A stretch of 23,681 bases of DNA from VBDM01 sp035280025 (GTDB lineage: Bacteria; Pseudomonadota; Gammaproteobacteria; Burkholderiales; SG8-39), in NCBI GenBank assembly GCA_035280025.1, contig DATEGT010000114.1:1-23681 (forward strand). Direction: 5' to 3'. This document shows positions 16,547 to 23,039 of the stretch, piece by piece (positions within the stretch are counted from its first letter, which is position 1; each line of letters starts with the position of its first letter). A program made the translations under genes and the position numbers. A model generated the notes under the pieces. That model saw nothing but the letters and a program-made list of their open reading frames with translations, searched no databases and was not told the DNA's origin.

Positions 16547-16568
16547 AGGTCGTACTGCCCCCTCAACC

Positions 16569-16582
16569 TTGACTGGAGTCAA
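16569..16582. promoter_or_regulatory. Fnr-type palindromic operator, copy 1 (oxc / regulator)
   Basis: TTGACTGGAGTCAA: perfect five-base arms TTGAC/GTCAA around TGGA, with the symmetry of Fnr/Dnr-family sites (TTGAT-N4-ATCAA). It lies between divergent oxc and the Crp/Fnr-type gene and is identical to the copy at 20521. It sits at -41.5 for oxc and overlaps the likely -35 of the regulator gene, so activation of oxc and autorepression are both plausible. Confidence 0.75.
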
Positions 16583-16597
16583 TAAATCCCGCTTAAT
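16569..16597 (+). promoter_or_regulatory. Possible promoter of the Crp/Fnr-type regulator, overlapping the operator
   Basis: TTGACT (16569-16574, five of six to the -35 consensus) and CTTAAT (16592-16597, four of six to the -10 consensus) with 17 bases between. The -35 is the left arm of the operator, so bound regulator would block it. The start of transcription would be near 16604, 25 bases before GTG. Confidence 0.42.
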
Positions 16598-16628
16598 TGC
16601 CCGCTCACCGTTGTTTCGCCAGTCACCC

Positions 16629-17234
16629 GTGTCGGCCATCCTCAATCACCCCCAGCGCAACACGATCCGGCTGCAGCTCAAGCAGAACCTCATCCTGCGC
16701 GAGATGCCGGCGCAGGCCTGGGACGACCTCGAGCCGCAGCTGGAGATCGCCGAATACCGCAAGGGCGAATCGCTCGTGCGCCAGGGCAGCACGGCCATGG
16801 AGCAGTTCTTCATCCTCGACGGCATCCTCAAGCGCGTCGTCAGCAATCCCCAAGGCAAGGAGATGATCCTGCGCTTCGCCGCCGAGACCGACATGGACAC
16901 CTCGTATGCCGCATGGCGCATGAAGACGCCCATTCCGTACAGCATCGCCGCGGTCACCAAGGTGCGCGTCGCGCGGCTGTCGATGCCGCACTGGGTCGAG
17001 TTCCTCGAGCGCCACACCGACGTGAAGCTCCGATTCGAGCACGAGGTCATGCGGCTCATGTCCGAGGTCATGGCGCACACGATCACTCTGCACCTGCTCG
17101 ACGCCCCCGGGCGCCTGGGTCGCTTCATGCGTAAGCACCAGGACCTGCTCGGCCGCATTCCCAAGAAGGAACTGGCGTCCTACCTCAATCTGACGCCAGA
17201 GACCCTGTCGCGCCTCAAGCAGCGCGTCGCCTAG
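16629..17234 (+). CDS. Crp/Fnr-family transcription regulator of the oxalate locus
   Basis: The only plus-strand gene. Residues about 15-125 form a cNMP-type beta-barrel sensor (EYRKGESLVRQGS, FFILDGILKRVV). The FGE...R phosphate-binding cassette is absent, and the whole protein has no cysteine, so neither cAMP nor an Fe-S cluster is the likely effector. Residues about 135-160 form the dimer helix. The HTH (about 177-199, RIPKKELASYLNLTPETLSR) carries Glu191, Ser194 and Arg195, the ExxSR pattern of FNR that reads TTGA half-sites. The protein stops right after the recognition helix, with no wing. GTG at 16629 is chosen (201 residues); an in-frame TTG at 16569 lies inside the operator and was rejected, while a TTG near 16611 is possible. 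No clear ribosome site was seen. It probably controls oxc and the Tct operon. Confidence 0.82.
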   Translation: MSAILNHPQRNTIRLQLKQNLILREMPAQAWDDLEPQLEIAEYRKGESLVRQGSTAMEQFFILDGILKRVVSNPQGKEMILRFAAETDMDTSYAAWRMKTPIPYSIAAVTKVRVARLSMPHWVEFLERHTDVKLRFEHEVMRLMSEVMAHTITLHLLDAPGRLGRFMRKHQDLLGRIPKKELASYLNLTPETLSRLKQRVA

Positions 17235-17244
17235 GCCGCGCGCT
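17221..17244. repeat. Inverted repeat across the convergent stop codons
   Basis: AGCGCG (17221-17226) and CGCGCT (17239-17244) flank the shared CTAG where the regulator and tctA-like genes end. The 12-base loop contains CCTAGG. It might act as a weak two-way terminator, but has only short T-runs. Confidence 0.3.
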
Positions 17245-18748
17245 TTCCCGAAACCAGACGCCAGAGCATCCTGATCACGGGCCAAAAAAGCAGGAACAGC
17301 GCCAGCGTGGTCAGGCCGCCCACCAGTCCGTTCGAGAAGAACACCGTGAGATCGCCCTGGGAGCCCTTGATCGCGTTGCGGAAGTTCTCCTCCGCCCGGT
17401 CACCCAGAACCAGCGCCAGCACCAGCGGGGCCAGCGGGTAACCGAGCTTCTTGAAGGCATACCCGAGCACCCCGAAGATCAGCATCAGATAGACGTCGAA
17501 CAGCGAGTTGTGCACGGTATACGCGCCGATCGCGCAGATCACGATGATGACCGGTGCGATGATCGAGAACGGAATGCGCAGGATCGCGGCGAACAGCGGG
17601 ACACAGGTCAGCACGACGATCAGGCCCGCGATGTTGCCGAGATACATGCTGGCAATCAGGCCCCATACGAAATCCGGCTTCTCGACGAAGAGAAGCGGGC
17701 CGGGCTGCAGCCCCCAGATCAGCAGGCCTCCGAGCAGCACCGCGGCGGTCGGCGAGCCGGGCACCCCGAGGGTGATCATCGGCAGGAGCGCGGACGTTCC
17801 CGCCGCGTGCGCGGCGGTCTCGGGAGCCACGACACCCTCGACGACGCCGGTGCCGAAGTTCCTGCCGTCCTTCGACAGGCGCTGCGCGAGGCCGTAGCTC
17901 ATGAACGAGGCGGGAGTCGCTCCGCCGGGAACGATGCCCATGAAGCAGCCCACCGCGGCGGCGCGCAGGGACGTCGCCCAGTAGCGCGGCAGCTCCTTCC
18001 ACGTCTCCAGGACCACCTTCGCGTTGATCCTGGCCTGGGCCCCTTTGAAAGCGAGCCCCTCCTCCAGCGTTTCGAGTATCTCGCCGATGCCGAACAGCCC
18101 GATGACGGCGATCAGGAAGTCGAATCCCTTCAGCAGCGCCGTGAAGCCGAAAGTCAGGCGAAGCGTTCCCGTCACGCTGTCCAGGCCGACCGCGGCGAGC
18201 GCAAACCCGATCATCATCGACGAGACCGTCTTGAATGCGTTCCCGCTGCTCATCCCGACGAACGCGCAGAAAGTGAGCAGGTAGACCGAGAAGAATTCCG
18301 GAGGACCGAACTCGAGCGCAAATTTCGCCACGACCGGCGACAGGAAGGTGATCATGATCACCGCGACCAGGGCGCCGAAGAACGAGGACGTGAACGCCGC
18401 CGTGAGCGCGCTTCCCGCCCGCCCCTTCTGGGCGAGGGGAAACCCGTCGAAGGTCGTCGCGACCGACCAGGGCTCTCCGGGGATGTTGAACAGGATCGAA
18501 GTGATCGCTCCGCCGAACAGCGCGCCCCAGTAGATGCACGAGAGAAGAATGATCGCGGAGGTCGTCCCGCCGGGCTGCTGCGACATGGAGAAGGTGAGCG
18601 GCAGCAGGATGGCGACCCCGTTGGCCCCGCCGAGACCGGGTAGGACTCCGATGATGATGCCGAGCACGACGCCCACGAGCATCAGCAGGACGTTGAAGGG
18701 CGACAGCGCGACCCCGAACCCCTGCAGCAGCGCGTTGATTTCTTCCAA
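17231..18748 (-). CDS. Tripartite tricarboxylate transporter large permease (TctA family)
   Basis: A 505-residue membrane protein with about 12 hydrophobic segments. The two TctA glycine/proline motifs of the inverted-repeat fold are present: LGIIIGVLPGLGG (29-41) and GIVPGGATPASFMSYG (271-286). The start is TTG at 18748, which gives the family's usual N-terminus (INALLQGFGVALSPFN before the first helix); a GGAG lies about ten bases upstream. It is last in the tctC-tctB-tctA order and overlaps the convergent regulator gene by four bases (CTAG). It works with the TctB-like subunit and the TctC-like receptor to import a carboxylate using the ion gradient. Oxalate is the inferred substrate because its promoter carries the oxc operator. 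Confidence 0.94.
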   Translation of the reverse strand: MEEINALLQGFGVALSPFNVLLMLVGVVLGIIIGVLPGLGGANGVAILLPLTFSMSQQPGGTTSAIILLSCIYWGALFGGAITSILFNIPGEPWSVATTFDGFPLAQKGRAGSALTAAFTSSFFGALVAVIMITFLSPVVAKFALEFGPPEFFSVYLLTFCAFVGMSSGNAFKTVSSMMIGFALAAVGLDSVTGTLRLTFGFTALLKGFDFLIAVIGLFGIGEILETLEEGLAFKGAQARINAKVVLETWKELPRYWATSLRAAAVGCFMGIVPGGATPASFMSYGLAQRLSKDGRNFGTGVVEGVVAPETAAHAAGTSALLPMITLGVPGSPTAAVLLGGLLIWGLQPGPLLFVEKPDFVWGLIASMYLGNIAGLIVVLTCVPLFAAILRIPFSIIAPVIIVICAIGAYTVHNSLFDVYLMLIFGVLGYAFKKLGYPLAPLVLALVLGDRAEENFRNAIKGSQGDLTVFFSNGLVGGLTTLALFLLFWPVIRMLWRLVSGKRAA

Positions 18749-18790
18749 GGCCTTTTTCTCCCCCCGGTTAGCTGCGCGGCGGCCCGGCGA

Positions 18791-19363
18791 TCAGCCCAGA
18801 CCCAGCGCGGCTTCCAGCGGCCCCTTGGGCAAGGGCACCGCGAACCAGATTTCGAAGGTGAGGAAGAAGGCCACGATGACTCCTACCGAGATCGGCACGA
18901 CCATCAGCCAGGAATACCTGCCGAGGCGCCGCATGAAATAGGCGATGAACAGTATCGAAGTGACGTAGAAGCCGAGGTACTGGATCAGCGAGACGTAGAC
19001 GATGGAAGGCAGCAGAACGACCAGGATCTTCTTCAGCTCGCCGATCGAAACGAAGGACTCTTCGGCGAGCGCCCGGTTTCGGACGGCCCGGACGAGAACC
19101 GACCCGCTGGCGAAGCAGATGAGCAGACCCACGTAGAACGGAAAGTAGCCGGGCAAGGGCCCGTCCTCTCCCCACCTCGCGCCGAGGCGGTAGCTGTCCG
19201 CGGCCACTATGGCGCCGAAAGCCAGGATGAGCGCGGCGACGCCGATCTCCACCGCGCGCCTCGACGCCGCCGAACGATCCGTTTCGGTCTCCACGCCCCT
19301 CGTCTCCTCCTCGCTCCGCCCGCCGGCCCGCGGCGCGCGGGACGAATCCCGCGCGCTCGCCAC
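18791..19363 (-). CDS. Tripartite tricarboxylate transporter small permease (TctB family)
   Basis: A 190-residue protein with four hydrophobic segments (about 40-58, 72-92, 112-130 and 132-180 as a helical pair), typical of TctB. The first 35 residues are charged and probably disordered. The start is GTG at 19363, four bases after the stop of the receptor gene, suggesting coupled translation. A second GTG at the VETETDR position is possible and would remove about 23 residues. It pairs with the TctA-like permease 42 bases downstream. Sequence conservation in this family is low, so the call depends on topology, the PGYFPF segment and gene order. Confidence 0.85.
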   Translation of the reverse strand: MASARDSSRAPRAGGRSEEETRGVETETDRSAASRRAVEIGVAALILAFGAIVAADSYRLGARWGEDGPLPGYFPFYVGLLICFASGSVLVRAVRNRALAEESFVSIGELKKILVVLLPSIVYVSLIQYLGFYVTSILFIAYFMRRLGRYSWLMVVPISVGVIVAFFLTFEIWFAVPLPKGPLEAALGLG

Positions 19364-19367
19364 AAGC

Positions 19368-20372
19368 TCACTTCGCCAGGAATCCCGCTTCCTTCATGAG
19401 CAGGATGTGACGCGCTTCCTCGCGCGCCACCCAGGCCTCGTAGTCCTTGCCGTTGAGGGTCGTCTGGTTGAACGCGCCCTGCTCGAGGAAGTCCCTCCAT
19501 TCCGGCGTCTCGCGGACCTTCTTCAGCAGGTCGACGTAGTACTGCACCTGATCCGCGGTCACTCCGCCCGGCATGAAGATGCCGCGCAGCATCACGTACT
19601 CCACGTCGAGCCCCGACTCCTTGCAGGTCGGGATGTCCGACCACGACATCGTCTTGGTGACCTTCGCCTTGTAGGGCATGCGCTTGGAATCGAACACGCA
19701 CAGCGGCCGCAGGGTGCCCGCGCGCCATTGCGCCACTGCCTCGATGGGGTTGTTGACCGTCGAGTCGACGTGCTTGCCGACGAGCTGGACGGCCACTTCG
19801 CCGCCGCCCCGGTACGAGATATAGGTGAACTTCGCGCCGGTCTGCTTCTCGATGGCGACCGTGATGATCTGATCCTCCTGCTTGGACCCGGTCCCTCCCA
19901 TCTTGAACTTGCCGCCCCCTTTCGAGACGGCCGCGACATACTCCTTCGGGCTCTTGTAGGGCGTATCGGCGTTGACCCACAGGACGAAATTGTCGAGCGC
20001 CATCATCTGGACCGGCGTCAGGTCGCGCCAGTTGAACGGCGTATGAGTCGCAAGCGGGGTGGTGAACAGGTTCGACAGGGTGATGATCAGCTTGTGCGCG
20101 TCACCTTTCGATTCCTTGACGTCCAGGAAGCCCTCCGCGCCCGCGCCGCCCGCCTTGTTGATGACGACCATGGGCTGCTTCATCAGCTTGTGCTTGGCGA
20201 CGATGCCCTGGATGAAGCGGGCCATCTGGTCGGCGCCGCCGCCGGTCCCCGCGGGAACGATGAACTCAACCGTCTTCGTCGGCTCCCATGCCGCGAATCC
20301 CGCCTGCGGGAGGGCCGTTGCCGCGGCACCCGCCAGGACCCCAACCATCATTCGATCGATTTTAACCTTCAT
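19368..20372 (-). CDS. Tripartite tricarboxylate transporter substrate-binding protein (TctC/Bug family)
   Basis: A 334-residue exported receptor. The signal peptide is MKVKIDR, then a hydrophobic core, with predicted cleavage after AGFA near residue 27. The mature protein starts with the family's TVEFIVPAGTGGGADQMAR and contains VVINKAGGAGAEG and PLATHTPFNW, as in Bug receptors. It binds a small carboxylate in the periplasm and passes it to the TctA/TctB-like permease. ATG at 20372 has a strong GGAGAGAGG region upstream. It is the first gene of the operon and has its own predicted promoter with the oxc-type operator. The substrate cannot be read from sequence; shared control with oxc and frc points to oxalate or a related dicarboxylate. 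Confidence 0.93.
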   Translation of the reverse strand: MKVKIDRMMVGVLAGAAATALPQAGFAAWEPTKTVEFIVPAGTGGGADQMARFIQGIVAKHKLMKQPMVVINKAGGAGAEGFLDVKESKGDAHKLIITLSNLFTTPLATHTPFNWRDLTPVQMMALDNFVLWVNADTPYKSPKEYVAAVSKGGGKFKMGGTGSKQEDQIITVAIEKQTGAKFTYISYRGGGEVAVQLVGKHVDSTVNNPIEAVAQWRAGTLRPLCVFDSKRMPYKAKVTKTMSWSDIPTCKESGLDVEYVMLRGIFMPGGVTADQVQYYVDLLKKVRETPEWRDFLEQGAFNQTTLNGKDYEAWVAREEARHILLMKEAGFLAK

Positions 20373-20492
20373 GTCCTCTCTCCTATGGAAAACGCGTCCT
20401 ACTCCCGGTATCGGCGCTTTTTGGGGGCCTTACAACTTTGTATGTTTTGCGTCACCGTGCCCTGGCCGGTGCCGCGGCTCCCTAGCGGACCC

Positions 20493-20498
20493 ATTATT
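20493..20498 (-). promoter_or_regulatory. Predicted -10 of the tctC-like promoter
   Basis: AATAAT on the minus strand matches five of six bases of TATAAT and lies exactly 22 bases after the operator, as at oxc. Transcription would start near 20486, with a leader of about 114 bases before ATG. The remaining intergenic sequence (20373-20490) shows no ORF or clear riboswitch fold. Confidence 0.62.
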
Positions 20499-20520
20499 AC
20501 CAGAAAGCGCGGAAGTGCTC

Positions 20521-20534
20521 TTGACTGGAGTCAA
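20521..20534. promoter_or_regulatory. Fnr-type palindromic operator, copy 2 (tctC-like promoter)
   Basis: An identical TTGACTGGAGTCAA, with its centre about 155 bases upstream of the receptor start and 41.5 bases upstream of the predicted transcription start. The flanking bases differ from copy 1, so the match is not part of a longer duplication. Confidence 0.75.
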
Positions 20535-20555
20535 TTCCGCGCCGGCCCTTCCTTT

Positions 20556-21260
20556 CTACGGCCTTTCGCTCCCGGGGCGGGGCCTCCGCCCCGCGAGCCA
20601 TTTGCCGATCACGACCACCGCCACCGCGCCGACGCTGGGGACCACTTCGAAGGTATGGATCCACTCCATGTGCGCCTTGACCCAGTGGGCGATTGCCGGG
20701 TCGGTCACGCCCATTTCGCCGCCCGTCCAGCCGAGAATGGCCGCGCCCAAGGTGACGATCACCGGAAACCGCTCCATCAGCCCCATCAGCATCGTAGCTC
20801 CGAATACCACCAGCGGAATGCTGATCGCCAGTCCGATGACGAGCAGCGGGAAGCTGCCCTTGGCCGCCGCGGCGACTGCGAGCACGTTGTCCACGCTCAT
20901 CACCAGATCGGCGATCAGGATGGTCTTGATCGCCCCGAACAGATGCGAGCTGGCGCGAGCGTCGATATCCGCGCTCTCGTCCTCCGGAACGAGCAGCTGG
21001 ACGGCGATCCACAGCAGCAGCACCGCTCCGATCAGCTTGAGATAGGGGAGCTCCAGCAGCTTGACGGCGACCACCGTCAGGACGATGCGCAGCACCACGG
21101 CCGCGCCGGCGCCCCAGAGCACGGCCAGCCTGCGCTGCCGATCGGGAAGCGAGCGCGCGGCAAGCGCGATCACGACCGCGTTGTCCCCGGAAAGGATTAC
21201 GTTGACCCAGACGATCGTCCCGAGCCCCAGCCAGAACTGCGCCGTCAGAAACTCTTCCAT
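20556..21260 (-). CDS. TerC-family integral membrane protein
   Basis: A 234-residue protein with about seven hydrophobic segments and the two TerC acidic motifs in membrane segments: ILSGDNAVVIALAAR (Asp26) and VMSVDNVLAVAAAAKG (Asp124). The family is linked to tellurite resistance and, in characterised members, to manganese export or metal loading of exported proteins; no specific role is visible here. ATG at 21260 follows GGGAGGAG at about ten bases. It starts 45 bases after fhs and so may be co-transcribed with it. Its 3' end carries a GC-rich hairpin. The functional link to one-carbon metabolism is unclear. Confidence 0.88.
   Translation of the reverse strand: MEEFLTAQFWLGLGTIVWVNVILSGDNAVVIALAARSLPDRQRRLAVLWGAGAAVVLRIVLTVVAVKLLELPYLKLIGAVLLLWIAVQLLVPEDESADIDARASSHLFGAIKTILIADLVMSVDNVLAVAAAAKGSFPLLVIGLAISIPLVVFGATMLMGLMERFPVIVTLGAAILGWTGGEMGVTDPAIAHWVKAHMEWIHTFEVVPSVGAVAVVVIGKWLAGRRPRPGSERP
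20573..20593 (-). terminator. Perfect 8-bp GC hairpin in the 3' end of the TerC gene
   Basis: CGGGGCGG and CCGCCCCG pair across a five-base loop within the last codons of the TerC-family gene. It could slow or end transcription before the Tct promoter, but no U-run follows, and it may only reflect Arg/Gly/Pro coding. Confidence 0.35.
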
Positions 21261-21305
21261 CCAGCGAACGCTCCTCCCGCGCCGGCCGGCCGGCCCGCCC
21301 TCCGG

Positions 21306-23039
21306 TCAGAACAGTCCGACGACCTTTCCGTCGACCAGGTCGATCTTGACCGAAGAGGGAACCTTGGGCAACCCCGGCATGGTCATGATGTCGCCGCAAA
21401 TCATCACGATGAACTCTGCGCCCGCGGCCAGGCGCACCTCGCGCACGTTGACCACGTGATTCGCCGGCGCCGCCCTGAGCTGAGGATCGGTCGAGAACGA
21501 GTACTGGGTCTTCGCGACGCACACCGGGTAGCTTCCGTAGCCGTCTTCCTGCAGCTTCTTGATCTGGCCGCGCACCTTGGCGTCCGCGGTGACCTCGCTC
21601 GCGCGGTAGATCTTCTTCGCGATCTTGTTGATCTTGTCCCAGAGCGTGTCCTTGTCGTCGTACACGAACTGGAAGCTGTTCTTCTGCTCGCACAGGTCCA
21701 CCACGATGTGCGCAAGCTCCGCCGCGCCCTTTCCGCCGTCGCCCCAGTGCGTCGCGAGCACCACCTTGGCGCCGAGCTTGGCGATCCGCGATTTGAGCAG
21801 ATCCAGCTCCGCCGGAGTGTCGTGCGTGAAGCGGTTGATCGAGACCACGCAGGGAACGCCGTAGTTCTTCTGCACGTTCTCGACATGGCGCTCGAGATTC
21901 GTGACGCCCTTCTCCAGCGCCTCCAGGTTCTCCTGGGTGATCGTCTTGAGGTCGGCGCCGCCGTGGTACTTCATGGCGCGGACGGTCGCGACGATCACGG
22001 CGGCCGAGGGGCGCAGCCCCGACTTGCGGCACTTGATGTCGATGAACTTCTCCGCGCCCAGGTCGGCGCCGAACCCCGCCTCGGTGACCACGTAGTCGAC
22101 GAGCTTCATCGCAGACTTCGTCGCGATCACCGAGTTGCAGCCGTGCGCGATGTTGGCGAAGGGACCGCCGTGGATGAACGCGGGGTTGTTCTCGAGCGTC
22201 TGCACCAGGTTCGGCTGGATCGCGTCCTTCAGCAGCACCGTCATTGCGCCGTGCGCCTGCAGGTCGCGCGCGAGGACGGGTTTCTGCTCGCGCGTGTAGC
22301 CAACGACGATCTTGCCCAGGCGTTCCTTCAGATCGTCGAGCGAAGTCGACAGACAGAATATCGCCATGACTTCCGAGGCCACGACGATGTCGAACCCGTC
22401 CTGGCGCGGGTAGCCGTTGCCCGGGCCCCCCAGGCTCACGGTGATGTCGCGCAGCGCGCGGTCATTCATGTCGACGACGCGCTTCCAGGTGATGCGGCGC
22501 ACGTCGATCCCGAGCTCGTTGCCGTGATGGATGTGGTTGTCGATCATCGCCGCCAGGAGGTTGTTCGCCAGCGCGATGGCGTTGAAGTCGCCGGTGAAAT
22601 GCAGATTGATGTCTTCCATCGGGACGACTTGCGCGTAACCGCCACCGGCCGCGCCGCCCTTCATGCCGAAAGACGGGCCCAGCGACGGCTCGCGTACGCA
22701 GAGCATCGCCTTCTTGCCGATGTGATTGAGCGCATCGGTCAGGCCCACGGTGGTCGTCGTCTTTCCCTCGCCGGCCGGCGTCGGGTTGATGGCGGTAACG
22801 AGGATAAGCTTGCCGTTCGGCCTGCCTTGCAGCGACTTGATGTAGTCCATCGACACCTTGGCCTTGTAGTGGCCAAAGGGCTCGAGGTTCTCCGGCGCGA
22901 TGCCGAGCTTCTCCCTGGCGATGTCGAGGATCGGCCGCTTTTCGGCGGCCTGCGAAATCTCGATGTCGGACTTCGGATTTTGATGCTGCGAGGAAACCGT
23001 TGCGGACTGTTCCTTACGCTGCGGGCTGGCGGGCGTCAT
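21306..23039 (-). CDS. fhs: Formate-tetrahydrofolate ligase
   Basis: A 577-residue cytosolic enzyme that joins formate to tetrahydrofolate with ATP, giving 10-formyl-THF. Family motifs are clear: PTPAGEGKTTTTVGL (nucleotide-binding loop at 87-100), SLGPSFGMKGGAAGGGYAQV, LHFTGDFNAI, GGPFANIAHGCNS and EAGFGADLGAEKF. The N-terminus is about 20 residues longer than usual and is Ser/Gln-rich. The ATG at 23039 overlaps the upstream formyltransferase stop as ATGA, a coupled arrangement. Formate released by Frc is the obvious substrate, so the enzyme links oxalate breakdown to the folate one-carbon pool. Confidence 0.97.
   Translation of the reverse strand: MTPASPQRKEQSATVSSQHQNPKSDIEISQAAEKRPILDIAREKLGIAPENLEPFGHYKAKVSMDYIKSLQGRPNGKLILVTAINPTPAGEGKTTTTVGLTDALNHIGKKAMLCVREPSLGPSFGMKGGAAGGGYAQVVPMEDINLHFTGDFNAIALANNLLAAMIDNHIHHGNELGIDVRRITWKRVVDMNDRALRDITVSLGGPGNGYPRQDGFDIVVASEVMAIFCLSTSLDDLKERLGKIVVGYTREQKPVLARDLQAHGAMTVLLKDAIQPNLVQTLENNPAFIHGGPFANIAHGCNSVIATKSAMKLVDYVVTEAGFGADLGAEKFIDIKCRKSGLRPSAAVIVATVRAMKYHGGADLKTITQENLEALEKGVTNLERHVENVQKNYGVPCVVSINRFTHDTPAELDLLKSRIAKLGAKVVLATHWGDGGKGAAELAHIVVDLCEQKNSFQFVYDDKDTLWDKINKIAKKIYRASEVTADAKVRGQIKKLQEDGYGSYPVCVAKTQYSFSTDPQLRAAPANHVVNVREVRLAAGAEFIVMICGDIMTMPGLPKVPSSVKIDLVDGKVVGLF

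Noticed and set aside
16569..16628. TTG start at 16569 for the Crp/Fnr-type gene
   Set aside because: That TTG is the left arm of the operator and would place coding sequence through the regulatory site; the sensor domain begins after GTG 16629.
16629..17234. cAMP-responsive CRP linking both halves of the window
   Set aside because: The phosphate-binding cassette is absent, and no TGTGA-N6-TCACA sites were seen in the intergenic regions.
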